Notes: generated from the sequence alone by a model not told the origin. A DNA stretch of 36,094 bases from Didymodactylos carnosus (GCA_905250885.1 CAJNOQ010001095.1:1-36094); one strand, 5' to 3'; positions 1 to 11,346 are shown, counted from the stretch's first letter. Program-made: numbers and translations.

Positions 1-301
1 TGCCTTGTATATTTACGAACCTTACACATAAAAAAAGAAAAATATCAAGAAGATGGCTTAGTCAGGCACCCAGCGAGCGCCGACCGAAGGGAGGCGTGAG
101 CATTGTCTTCGATTTAAAAATCACGAAAGCGCGTTCAGTAGCGCAGATCCAGGTTATTAAAGTCAAGGGATCGAGCGAGTGGAGACGAGCGTTACCTTGT
201 ATTTTATTTTGTAACGTGTAATCGCTAACCGGCGTAATCACAGATCGGCTACGTATAGTATCCAATATGTACTCGTAGGTTGAATGAATCAAACACCCAA
301 C
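1..301. other. left-edge intergenic sequence
   Basis: No gene is supported here. A GC-rich patch at about 67-105 stands out from the AT-rich surroundings, but the reading frames through it do not resemble a known protein. It may belong to something that starts outside the window. Confidence 0.4.
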
Positions 302-3300
302 CAGTGGCGCCAAAAATTTTCCATACATCCCAATGTTTCATTCTTTTGGTCATAACCCGATAACGAAAAAAGCCTTTGACAAGCGATTTGCACCAAAATA
401 TTGTTCGCTCTCTCTAGTATATTTGCAGATAAAAAAAAGTTACAAATATTCATTGTTACTCTTTGTAGGCCCATTAAAGTGAAGTGAACTTTTTAAGGTC
501 ACAATAATTTGAAAACTTAACTACAGCAATTGATAGAAAAGGGACGAGCTACATTTTCTTTTGGCGAAAAAGTAATTTTGAAAACTTTTTTCTTTACCTG
601 GGATGAAAACGCGACTTCAAACAAGTCAAAGTTGGCATATTCCTTAGGTGAAACATAATTCACATTTAATAAGCCATGTTATGCGTTTCAAATGTATACT
701 AAAAAAACTAGCTTTTAACACCCAAATAGCTGCCAGGTCACTGTCAGTTTATTGTCCGTTATGTGATTGTTGATAAAGGCTCAAGAAAAGGCATTTAACA
801 TACCACAAAATGTTGAAAAAACGCAGTTAACAGTCATTGTTTACTGTAAGTTTTTTGACTGTTATAATGGCAAAAACAGGCATTTAACTGTGCATCCTAA
901 TATGTAAAGTAACTGTCACAATTAAATGACTATTAACAGGCCATTCGTCAATTGCAAAATATACAAGAAAAAACTGATATTTAAAACGGCTGCTTCATTC
1001 ACCCTTTTATTTTGCAATCATGACTGATGTATGTATATATATCACTGAAATTTGGAAATTTTTCTCTTCCCTGATTGTGCGAGTCATCGAAACTTGTCTC
1101 GTGGAAGTGGTCGCTGGTTCTGAATCTAAGGAACCAAAAATGTCAAAAATTGGGAAATCACTATGTTTGCGGTACTAATCAAAAAAATTAATCAAACAGA
1201 ACGTTCGATAATTGACCGTTAACAGCTAGTAATGGTGCAAAAACGACCATGATGCTATTAAATGCCTATTTTCGGACAGTTTTCAGCCTGCTAAAAAATA
1301 TCATTTTAAGCCATTAAAACGGTCCCATTTATAAGATGCAAAAATGACCATTTAATGACTATTTCATTAACTATTACCTGGCATCTAATAGACAATTAAT
1401 TACATCGTTTTCGACGTCCTGAGTCTTCAGTTTCACTGTTCCATCTCACGAATGAGTGGGTAAAAAAACTCTGATTTGCAACAGCATCAATCATGTTAGA
1501 TTTTCGACTAAAAGATGGGTTAAGTTCTTCTATTTAACTTCCAGACTATGTTTATCTTACTTAGTTTGTGACGCTGTCTCGAATGGCTTAATCAAAGTCT
1601 TTTATCCACTCATTCCTGAGACTGAGTACACTGCCACGGAAACGGCAAATGTGTTCAAATAGCATGGAAAAAGCGTATAATTAGAAGTCTGATCTTCCAT
1701 CTATAATATGGGAGAAGCGGTACACTTTTTCCGTACTTTTGGCTGGTTCGGGTAGCAAAAAAACGCTTTCAGCGTGCTTTTTGTTTGTGAGTCGTTTTAT
1801 CAATCTACAAAAACAAATCTTTGACGCAGTTTTATCTGAATCGAGACCGTTGACAAAATGTGCGTTTGCAGTAGTCTATTTTTGTTCAGTTTAATAACGT
1901 TTTCGATTCTTCTTCAGTTAAATGAATAAAAAATGTATCAAATAGTATTCTACGGGCACACTTTAAGACCAACGGCACATTTTAAGACCAACGGCACACT
2001 TAAAGTGTAACATCAGTACACTAAAAGCGTGTTACTAGTAAAAAGTGTTGACACTAAAATTGGCACAAGTGCACTTTGATTGGTGCAGTTCAATTACCCT
2101 TAGCCATAAGTTTAGACAATTACCGGAGAAAAAACGTTGAATTTCCTGTTATTGCGGGATTCTGGCAAAGATGAGTTCGGATGGACGGAGTAGAACGCAT
2201 ATAGAGTTAATAGCTAATATAGTTTTTATTGGCCACTTATATTCTAAATGGTCTAATAAATAGGAACTGACTCAGTTTGCTTAAATAGTCTGAAACGCAC
2301 GTATGTGCACGTAAAACTAAATGAATCAAGTTCATAATACATAAATATAACGCGACTCGCATGTGATAAAATATGCTTGATTTCGCCGAATTTCGGATCT
2401 GGAGATATACATATCAGAGACTGATGCGTACCCCTACTTGTAGTTGGGATTTCTTTTTGAAATATTCGATAATGTTAATGAAATTCCTAATACGTTTCCT
2501 AAAAAATATAGGATTTCTTTCAAAACTTCATGGTATCAAAGAAAAATAAGTGTTAGCAACAATTGTTCAAATCTCACAAAACTCTTTATTGCTGACAAAT
2601 AAAATGTGACTTTGTTTTTTTAAAATATCTCTTATACTCGACTATTGATCGAATGAAATTTTTTGTACTCGTACTCATACTTGTGCCTTGCTAAAATACT
2701 GGATATTTGCACTCGAAAAACTGTGTGCTCACCCATTTCCGATGCATATTGCATATTATTGATTGGCTTGTAGCACGCTTTTAGTGTACTGTTTTTATAT
2801 TGTAAGCGCGTTTCTAGTACGCTTTAAAAATTGTCAGAGTAAACTGTGCTTTTATCACACACACCGCGTGCCACGAACGGTAGGGTAAAAGTATTCCAAC
2901 AGCACATCCTTCTCGATGGCACGGTCAAAGTGTGCCAATGACATGGTTAAAGCGTGCCAGTTAATCTTTTACCGTCCCATCGGCACATTTGATTCATGTC
3001 GTCACCATCCTTTTACCGTGCTTTTCTGGGAGAGTGCAGTCAAACTGAAGAGTAGAAAAATGTTTCTGAAAAAACAAAAGAATTTTCAAGAATTATTTTT
3101 TTTATTGAAATATAGCTCGCGCTCTCTTCTATCGATTGATGTAGTTTTCATATTTTTGCAGTACTTATACAACGTAGAAACAAGTTTTTATCAACCGTAC
3201 GAAAAGTTTCACCTTAAAAAGTTCACTTTTCAGCCTAATGGGCCTAGAAAGAGTAACAATGAATATTTCTAACTTTTTTTATCCGTAACTATAGTAGAGA

Positions 3301-3356
3301 GAGAGCGGAGAATGTTTTTGTACAAACCGATGTACGGAAAATGTTTGCCGCCACTG
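302..3356. mobile_element. 3 kb non-autonomous DNA transposon with long terminal inverted repeats
   Basis: The left end begins CAGTGGCGCCAAAAATTTTC and the reverse complement of the right end begins CAGTGGCGGCAAACATTTTC. The match continues in blocks: CGCTCTCTCT near 390-420 against 3295-3310, then a block around 430-490 against 3215-3285 that is nearly identical and includes ATTCATTGTTACTCTTT, then a weaker block to about 600 against about 3060. Each arm has small insertions, about 55 bp on the left and 70 bp on the right. The interior has no transposase frame, only repeated GGCACA and TTAACAG words. CAGTGGCG is typical of hAT ends, but no 8-bp target duplication is visible, so the superfamily is uncertain. 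Short open frames inside, such as 2916-3272, simply cross the right arm. Confidence 0.75.
1955..2001. repeat. 19-bp tandem repeat, GGCACAYTTTAAGACCAAC
   Basis: Two full copies (1955-1973 and 1974-1992, one base different) and a partial third copy. Related GGCACA words recur at 2041-2085 and, in inverted orientation, at 2770-3020. This suggests that they are subterminal repeats of a nested element inside the 302-3356 transposon. Confidence 0.8.
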
Positions 3357-3825
3357 TTTATGTGTGTGTAGATCGTTTGGAAAACATTTATCACCTAAGC
3401 GTTTTTATGTTTATTATAATGTGTATGTGAGAAAATTAGATAAGCAGCTGTCTGAGAACAAAAACTTTTTTCGCATTTTTCATCTTGTACATACACTCCT
3501 TGTTTTCAAAGGAAACACTAAGCGAATAGACATACACTAGTACCATACACAACAAAACAACAACCTGTTCTTTAGTTTTAATATCAAGTTTTTCTATTCT
3601 ATTAATTGCAGACATACATATTTCATTCATCGAGTGAATGGATGTATGAACTGCACAAGCATTTTTTCTCTTTTCGTTCTTAACATTTCGTCATCGACAT
3701 GCCCCTATTATATTGTCATTGTTCACAGAGAGAGAAGAGAGAGATAATACGACCAAACAAAAACAGTAGCGCCGATTGAACTTTCCATATCAGACGAATC
3801 CAAGATCTAGTTCGAATTTGAGAGC
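3357..3825. other. intergenic sequence
   Basis: AT-rich sequence with a purine-rich GAGA run at 3729-3745. No coding region, RNA gene or clear repeat was recognised. Confidence 0.4.
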
Positions 3826-3838
3826 TATAATATATATA
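3826..3838 (+). promoter_or_regulatory. candidate TATA box and 5' UTR exon for the CPEB gene
   Basis: TATAATATATATA is followed about 70 bp later by AACAAG/GTATGA, which reads as a good exon end and 5' splice donor at 3906/3907. Acceptors TTTTTCTAG (ends 5295) and CTTCCAG (ends 5316) lie upstream of the CPEB start at 5426. A leader exon of about 3860-3906 spliced over roughly 1.4 kb would fit. Nothing in the sequence proves it, and trans-splicing of a spliced leader at 5295 or 5316 is an equal alternative. Confidence 0.25.
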
Positions 3839-4388
3839 CACACTAGGGGTATTCGTTCATTCGTTCACGTAGTTTAGGTGTTATTATTATCTCTTTTTAC
3901 AACAAGGTATGAAAATATTATATGCGTGCTCTTTTCTTACGCTCGAGCATGTCGTGAGACTTCTCGACATTTATTTAAAAAAATCTACGCCTTATGCATT
4001 TCATTTTCCAGATGAACAACACATTTTGTGTTTTTCTCAATATACGTATAAGACTTCACCGTGTACGTAAAGTACTCTACTAAAGTAAATGTTATATGCT
4101 CTGTACTTAGTTCAATTGCAGCCGATCTGGTCCACTGACTGTGCGGATGAACACATTTTGTTACGAGAAAAAAGTGAAACTTTCAACATCTGTCAGACTA
4201 TTTTCCATTACTCATGTGATTTCGCAGTTCCTAATTCATTTCTGACTTTCAGCTTCAATCAGAACACATTTCATATAACTTATCTGCATATTACCAGCTG
4301 AAAAACACAGTTCATGCAGAGTCGCAAAAAAGATCCCTTTCATCTTCGGCACACTCAACAATCCCGAAGATTTATTTTTGGCGTCATA

Positions 4389-4555
4389 CAGTGGCGGGCC
4401 GACGTTATGGCAAGGTGTGGCAATTGCCACACCAAAAAATTGGTGCGACCACATGAGTGTGTTCTTAGTTTTAAAAGCGGTTTTTTTTTTGTTCACTATT
4501 AATACTTTTCGAAATTTATTGCTACACCAAGCAAACAGACTCTGGCCTGCCACTG
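4389..4555. mobile_element. hAT-like MITE with a central 20-bp palindrome
   Basis: The left end CAGTGGCGGGCC pairs with the right end, whose reverse complement starts CAGTGGCAGGCC (11 of 12). The flanks are GCGTCATA on the left and AAGTCATA on the right: 6 of 8 match, with the last six identical, which fits an aged 8-bp hAT target duplication. A perfect 20-bp palindrome, GGTGTGGCAATTGCCACACC, lies at 4414-4433. The element is only 167 bp and codes for nothing; open frames crossing it on both strands are incidental. Confidence 0.75.
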
Positions 4556-5425
4556 AAGTCATATTGTCGAAAGTTTAAGAAAATTTTACAAATAAGATCA
4601 AGAAAATTTTTTCTTGAACTTTTGGCAATACGTCTTCCAAAAATAGTAAATCTTCAGAGTTATCGAGTGTGCTGAATATGAAAAAGCACTTTGCATGAAC
4701 TTTATTTTTTTCTTTACATTGATATGATTTTTGTAGAAAATTTCGAAACTTCTGAGCAATGAACAAAAGGCGTTTATTATATAAGTTTCAAATTCAAACT
4801 CTTCGAACTAAACACCAAACAAGATGATTCAGCGCTGTTGTTAAACCTGAGCTATGAAAAAAGTGATTACTAAAGATGTTGTTCCGAGCTATAATAATAT
4901 TATGAGCTTTCCATCTAATATTTAAGTGTTTAAAAATGTCGATTAATGCTAGACATTTATATTATTAAAAGACTTTCGGAAAGATATTTCTTTTCTGCAT
5001 TTTTTCTCGATAATTACAGTTAGAAAAGGTGTGTCTGTTTCGGTGTGTTTCTCTCAGCTGATCGGACAACAACAAATAAATGCGTCTGTTTATATTGTAT
5101 AGACTAAACACATATAATTGGTTGCATTTTTTGTGTGCAAAGCTGTTGTATGCACCAGAAACGTGCATTTATTGTTTTAGAATCAAAGTGTTGTAGATCT
5201 ACTACGTATATAGTCAAATGAGACACATCGGTCTACTTTTTTTGTTTTCGACGACTATATTTTTCGATTTGAATCATTTCTGTTCGTTTTTCTAGTATAG
5301 TTAACATCTCTTCCAGTCAACGAGTATACAACAACGACGGCGAAGTTCGAAATTTTAATCTAATTTTAGAAATAATTTTAATTCTTTTTTTGTAAATATA
5401 CTAAATAATTTATTTGCTTCGGAAA
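4556..5425. other. intergenic or 5' leader intron of the CPEB gene
   Basis: No coding potential was recognised. The last 100 bp (5317-5425) is a likely 5' UTR: it follows two strong acceptors and runs into the start codon without an upstream ATG close by. The rest would be intron 1 if the promoter near 3826 is real. Confidence 0.35.
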
Positions 5426-7764
5426 ATGGATGTCAATTGTTGTCCACGTAATGATTTTTCGTTTCCAATGAAAAATTCGACAAAAGAAGTGACATCAACG
5501 TGGCCAACCGCATTTAATGGAGCAACATTCATTTCTATCGAACAAAGTAAGTTTGGAGTAAAGAAAGAAATTTATTGCAATATCGACGGTTACATTATAT
5601 TGGAGACTACATAAGTCCATAAGAAACTCTGCTTAACTCTTAATTTAAGCAGAAGACTACCATGATCTTCTATTTTCGTGAGCAGGTCGATTGAAAGGTA
5701 TCTCAGGAAAAAATCGTCAGTGGTCTTCTGTTATAGAGGGAGGCGGTCAGTAGCGTATGAAGAAGGATTCACAACCCAGAAAACAACTAGTTGAAGACTT
5801 TCAAAAAAAAATTCAAAAAGTAGTTGCGAGAATTTTACATGTGTTTATCACTTAGTATTACTGAAAGTAGCTTACTTTCGGGTATCATTACTTCAGTATA
5901 AATACCTTATTTTAGTCGAATTAATGTCTTGAAAAGTAAAAAAACCTTTGACTGTTTTGAAAGAAGTAAAGAGTATCAATAAAAGCATTTGGTTTTCTCG
6001 TTTAGATGAATCAGATCAATCAAAGTCATTGCCAATATTCAATGATTTTGTTCTTCGTAATACTTCGAATATAATTGATTTTTCTTCACAACAATTGCCA
6101 CCACCTCAAATATTCAACCAGAATCATCTGTCATCATTTCCATTGAGTGATTTCAATCACTGTTCAACATTGTTACAGCCGTTATCAGCCTTAAACATTG
6201 ATTCGATAACCTCAACATTTCCTCAAAATAATGAAAATATTCTTCATTGGATTGGTGATCCATTTTTGAATGGTGAACAACAGCAACAAGTACATTCACA
6301 AATTACACCACCGTTGACATCAACAACACAAGCTCAAACTCAAACATCATTAGCTAACACATTTAATTTTGATTCAGGTATGGAGTTTTATCGAATGTGT
6401 TGAAATTTTTTATTTCGTTAAAATGAATATTTTTCTTTAGGTACAGAAAATATTCGTCATTGGATTGGTGATTTTACAAATGAAACAACATTAACATCAA
6501 ACACGGTTGATAGTGGTACTTCAGGAATAAATCAAATTCCATTATTATCACAAAAAGTATTTATTGGTGGTGTACCACGATTTGCTACAGAAATTGATAT
6601 ACATGCAAATTTTGAACGTTTTGGAACATTCGAAATACAGTGGCCAAAATTGCATGGAAATAAAGAACAACATCGTGAAAATGGTTTTTTTCATATTGTA
6701 TTTCATAATGCCAAATCTGTTTGTACACTATTGGACAATTGTTCACGTCATCAAAATAATACGTCGGTAGCTGATTATTTTATACATTTCGAAACGGCAA
6801 CAGGTTCGAGAAAAACTGTCGAAGTTATACCATGGAATATTGGAGATAATAATTATGCACTAAGGTATGTGTTCATTATTTAATTAGTTCTATCAATAGT
6901 TAGAAGGTATATAGTACAAAACGATTAAAAATGTACAATGTCATTTTAAAATGTGAGTTAAATTTGTATGTTTAGTCGCCGTATTCAAAGAGAAAATCAA
7001 GTTTTGAGTTGTAGTTCTTCAACGACCAGATAGTTTTTATCTTAGAACTCAACTTGATGTGTTTTTTCTAGACCACCTCAACAACTTGATTCAAAGAAGA
7101 CAATATTTGTTGGTAATTTACATGGCACAATGACTGCACGATCATTATGGCGTCTAATGGAAGATTTATTTGGTGGAGCTGTTTATGCTGGTGTTGATAT
7201 TGACAAGTATAAGTATCCGATTGGAAGTGGACGAGTTACATTTGATAATAGTTCGTCGTTTTTGCATGCGGTTTCAACTGCATTTGGTATGTGTTAATAT
7301 AACGATTTGAATAGATTGTTTTACAAAAGACTAAATAGGGAGAGAACGAAAAATATTTCTTAAAACTTTTTTTCATAAAAGGCAAAATTACTAATGATTG
7401 AAGAATTTCTTTTAGTTAAAAAGTTGGTAGTAATTGCACCATTTTGAATATCTCAATCATTAACCAAAAATGACGTAATAATTTCTTGGTTTTTCTAGTC
7501 GATGTTCGTACGCCACGTTTTTTAAAACGTTTACAAATTGAACCTCATTTACAATATCGTTTTTGTTCATTATGTAAAACGGCTGCTGGTGATTTATTTT
7601 GTCGTAATTTTGCTTGTTTCGATTATTTTTGTTTAAAATGTTGGCAAAAAATTCATTCACAATCAATTGTTATGGCTAGTCATAAAGCTGTTACAAGACA
7701 TTCAAAATCATCACAACCAATCTTTCATCCTATGCAAGCAATGTTAAATCAAACAATTAGTTAA
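5426..7764 (+). CDS. cpeb1: cytoplasmic polyadenylation element-binding protein, CPEB1/Orb class
   Basis: Binds U-rich elements in mRNA 3' UTRs and controls cytoplasmic poly(A) tail length and translation, classically in oocytes and neurons. Exons: 5426-5546, 6006-6377, 6441-6864, 7072-7286, 7499-7764. The join is 1398 nt, 465 aa, in frame throughout. Residues 1-200 are low-complexity and Ser/Gln/Asn-rich. RRM1 is at about 203-292 and RRM2 at about 316-378, with [20 protein letters not shown], a CPEB signature. The C-terminal ZZ-type zinc domain has C400, C403, C412, C417, C422, C425, H430 and H439. The ZZ spacing and the sequence after RRM2 fit CPEB1/Orb better than CPEB2-4. RRM1 is unusual: the family's GGVPW reads GGVPR, and RNP1 is NGFFHIVF, with His at a normally aromatic position. 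The start is the first ATG of an open exon; a start further upstream cannot be excluded. I see no Aurora-type LDxR site. Confidence 0.93.
6233..6472 (+). repeat. 27-bp direct repeat encoding ENI[L/R]HWIGD twice in the CPEB gene
   Basis: Copies at 6233-6259 and 6446-6472 differ at one base (ILHW versus IRHW). They lie in different exons on either side of the 63-bp intron 6378-6440. Such near identity at DNA level suggests a recent duplication or gene conversion rather than convergent motifs. Confidence 0.9.
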
Positions 7765-8373
7765 AGTTGTTGTTCGTAACACATATACTTGTTTGAATAT
7801 TTTTCGTTTCTTAATATTGAGAAAGAAACTGTGAAAAACTTTTTGCTGTTAAATCTTAGGGTTATTGCACTAGCTGTGAGTAGGGTGTATGTGTGTATTT
7901 AGCCATACACTTCTGTATGTCTGTGTTGTTATTGTTGCTGTTTGAAACATTTTATTTTTTTATTCATCTCAAAAACCTTTCGTAATTTTCAGATACTTTA
8001 TATACAACACTCTTAGTTAATTTTTTTTTTTGTTTCTTCAAGCCTTGTACTTTCATTTGTGTGTGATTTGTATTTGCTGGGCAAATTAAACGAACCAACA
8101 TGTACATATATATTGAACTAAGACAAAAAAAAAAAAATTGATATTATTTTTTATTCATTCTTAAATTTTCTTTTTTTTTTGTTGATTTCTCTTTTTTATT
8201 GTTGTCTGTCTCTATTTTCTTACAAGCTGCGTGTTCTCTTATGAAATGAGATGTTTTTTATTTTTTGGTATGATATATATATATATATTTTTCTTTTTTT
8301 GGCAGCATATATCTGAAACAGAATGTAGTATTAGATGTGCAGAAACTTTAGTGCTGAACTTATTTTCAGCTAA
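7765..8373 (+). promoter_or_regulatory. CPEB 3' UTR with CPE-like UUUUAU elements
   Basis: This T-rich stretch runs from the stop codon to a poly(A) signal. TTTTAT, the consensus cytoplasmic polyadenylation element, occurs at 7950-7955, 7958-7963, 8149-8154, 8194-8199 and 8256-8261. A Pumilio-type TGTACATA is at 8101-8108. The elements are seen directly; regulation is inferred, and in such T-rich DNA some matches are expected by chance. Confidence 0.5.
8101..8108 (+). promoter_or_regulatory. Pumilio response element TGTACATA in the CPEB 3' UTR
   Basis: A perfect match to UGUANAUA, the octamer bound by eight-repeat PUF proteins, lying upstream of four-base U-rich elements and on the transcribed strand. 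Confidence 0.5.
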
Positions 8374-8379
8374 AATAAA
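8374..8379 (+). terminator. poly(A) signal AATAAA of the CPEB gene
   Basis: AATAAA is followed within a few bases by a T-rich GTTTTTTGTT downstream element. It is the first well-formed signal after the stop codon at 7764. Confidence 0.55.
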
Positions 8380-8837
8380 AGTTTTTTGTTATGTTTATAA
8401 TATCATTTGATGGCTCGTGATTTGACAAAAGATACATAAAGGAAAATAGTACTTTTAAAAATAAATGAAAAAAATGTCATCAGACACTAGCAGTCCAGCA
8501 AGGTGAGAATATTTTCTTACGAATAGTCTAATCGAGTAAGCTATTATTTTCACAATGAGCCGAGTAATGTGAGTCGTTGAAAACTAGAGTTTTCCAGAAA
8601 ACCGATAGAAACATTTGAGAAAGTTCGGAGCAAAAAATGCATCGATTGTTTTTTCGATATTCTATCTGTGGTATAAATTTGGGACCAATCAGATTTTCCC
8701 TTCGCGTTTGCCAACAAGGTCAAGAAAGAGAGAGGGGGTACCCTTAAACTATGTGTATATCTACGGATTGATTAGAATAAAATTTGTTTCAAAATAGCAC
8801 AAAATTATGCAGCTTTGAAATAAATTTCATTCGTAAC
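8380..8837. other. intergenic sequence
   Basis: No gene recognised. A short open frame at 8615-8797 has no recognisable protein content. Confidence 0.4.
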
Positions 8838-9775
8838 ACCGAGTGGGCCAGAATAAATGAGAGTCTCAGTATTTTGCTTATAACTTGGTTTGGATTTGTT
8901 TCCGAGACTTGATGTTTTCTTTAAAAGATGCGCTGCAAAATACTGTACAAAATCATACCTAAACTATAATTTCAGCACTTCAATCAAGAAAACTAAGCCA
9001 ATTAGATGAAACTCGAAAAAAATGAAAACTTTTCAAACTCAAAAATAATTTCTTGTGTTAACATTTTGAAGGTAAGAAAAACTGAATCAGCCATTTTGTA
9101 ACCTGACTTCGCTCTATCTTTTAGCTATACTTCAAATTTTTCACATCAAAAGCCACGACGAAATAATAGTTTTTCTGTCGTTTGTCATGTATTTTTTCAT
9201 TAATGTTTTAAATTTTAGGTTAGTAGTGCTTTCAGTAAAAGTCCCATAACTCCATCAGAATAAAAGCTTTTTCGGTCGAGTCTGTTTTGTTTTGATCAGA
9301 AATAATTGCTCTTCTCTATCTAAATGCAAAACCAAAACTTCAATCATGTTTTCCGTGTCTTGTTTGAGCACATTGTTGGATACGGGGAAGTTGCCAACTT
9401 TTGACGTATTTTTGTAACTTCGTTCTCCAGCACACCATCTGCTCTAAAGAATTTTTTTACAGACCACGAGAAATAGCACATTTGAAAGTACCAAACATAA
9501 ACTGAGTTCTCACTTTGTTACACTTTTTGGCGGAGATAGTACCGGTAGAAAAAGTTCAAGTCGAAAATTTTGAGTTTGGAAAGTTTTCATTTTTTTCGAG
9601 TTTCATCTAATTGGCTTAGTTTTCTTGATTGAAGTGCTGAAATTATAGTTTAGGTATGATTTTGTAGAGTATTTCGCAGCGCATCTTTTTAAAACAAACA
9701 TCAAGTCTCGGAAATAAATCCAAACCAAGTTATAAGCAAAATATTGAGACCCTCATTTATTTTGGCCCACCCGGT
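8838..9775. mobile_element. non-autonomous DNA transposon with about 207-bp terminal inverted repeats
   Basis: The left arm (8838-9044) and the reverse complement of the right arm (9568-9775) align almost end to end: ACCGAGTGGGCCAGAATAAA against ACCGGGTGGGCCAAAATAAA at the tips, and TTGGCTTAGTTTTCTTGATT with its exact complement further in. The roughly 520-bp core has no transposase. The ACCGGGTGGGCC tip is reminiscent of Tc1/mariner-type elements, but I see no clean TA duplication, so the class is unsettled. Confidence 0.88.
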
Positions 9776-10778
9776 ATACCATAAGCGAAACAAACACTAC
9801 ATAAAGTTGTATGAAATAAAATATTTCTCGATGAAGAATTTAGTAGTAAACTCTGAACTGAGCTATATCTGAACTGTGTATTACAAGAATGTTTCCTTCA
9901 TGGATTTAGCATTTGTTTAAAAACGAATTTTCTGTCTGAGGTGGTTAGACACACTATGCGTAGACAAACATTCACCATACCTTTTTTCAAGGAAACTAAA
10001 CTTGGACTTCAAATTACTTGTAATAGTTTTCCTATCCTCTAGAGAATGAAGTTGGCGTTCATTGCTTCAAAATCTAGACGTGTCGCAGCGTTCTTTTACT
10101 TGTGGAAAAGAAGATTAACTCAATGCTGAAAGGCGACACATTAGAACTGCCACTAATAAAAAGCACCATCGAGTGAGCGACTAACATGCGATTAACATTG
10201 TTTTCTCTTACATGACCATTCCAGTAGTAAGATCTTGGTTCAAGATTTTTTACCTGGGCCACTTGTGGGACGATGATTGAAAATTGGCGCCGATTTTCTA
10301 CAAAGGAGAAGATGTTTGAAATATGCTTTTCCAGTGAAGTTGCAAGCAATTTCCTAGGAATTCACAAATGTAACCGTTAAACTGGAATATCGGTGTCGGT
10401 TTTTGCATAATCTGCTTTCATTTTTCAGTAAATCGCCATTAATTTTACAGAAAATCATTTCCTTGAAAATCATATTTTTATATTTTCCAGAAAATAGCCA
10501 ATCGTCGACGATTGCATTCCTAGAAAATCGTCGGGTTTTTTTACAATATATTTTCTAGTTTACAGTCTAGAAGGATGAAGTATGTTATCACTAAAAAAAC
10601 CATCCTTCGAAGCTTCTCACTTAATCCGCACACCTAAACAGTAGAACAAACTCTCTAGTCATGTTATTTCTATCTAACGTTGACCCTTTTCTCAATTTCT
10701 TACCGCTCTCAATAACTGTGTTTGTATTCAAAAAATAAAAAATTCAATTTTTTGTAATAGGTTTTTGTTGTCTCCAAA
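9776..10778. other. intergenic sequence with a 16-bp palindrome
   Basis: No gene recognised. The - strand open frame at 10074-10349 resembles no protein family I know. A perfect palindrome, CAATCGTCGACGATTG, lies at 10499-10514, flanked by several AGAAAAT words that may mark another short decayed element. Confidence 0.4.
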
Positions 10779-11109
10779 CTCGGTTTTTGTTATCTGGTTC
10801 TCGGTTCTCAGCTCAGAACTGGAAAATAATTTTTCAAGCAGTAGCAATTCAACGAAACAGAATTCATTTTATAGTAAACGAAAGGATTCTTTCAAACGAT
10901 GATAGGCAAATATATCTTTTTGTAGCCTTGTCAATAGTGTGTTTTCAACTTGTTAAAAGAAAGACAAATCAATTAGTCTGGGTTCCGAAAAACTGGAATC
11001 ATCTAAGAAACCGAGGTTCCGGTTCCCGATGAAGAGCCGGAAGTAAGAACCGAGTGCCGGTTCCTCATGCGGAACCGAACCGCGATTCTGATTCTGCACA
11101 AAAACCGAG
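10779..11109. repeat. GGTTC-rich inverted-repeat element
   Basis: CTCGGTTTTTGT at 10779-10790 is perfectly complementary to ACAAAAACCGAG at 11098-11109. Clusters of GGTTC/GAACC pentamers lie just inside both ends, densest at 10985-11085. The core is AT-rich. The structure suits a non-autonomous DNA transposon with subterminal repeats. Confidence 0.6.
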
Positions 11110-11346
11110 AACCGAACATCCCTAATCGTAGTGTGAACATGGCCTAAGGCTTTTTGTAAGTATCTTCAATTTATCATGCGACCATTTATATAGCGAGAGT
11201 GAATATACCACACCATCACCATTGGATAACTGAGAAAGTCAGCTACATTTTGATGAAAACGTTTTTCAATGTGGGGGGAAATAAAGTTTCTAAATTTACG
11301 AAATTTCTTAGAATTTAGTCTCCGGCGACATCATCAATGAAGGGGA

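Noticed and set aside
2916-3272. 118-codon open frame near the left end
   Set aside because: It runs through the right terminal inverted repeat of the 302-3356 element and has no recognisable domain.
4236-4562. 108-codon - strand frame and overlapping + strand frames
   Set aside because: They cross the short MITE at 4389-4555 on both strands and are explained by it.
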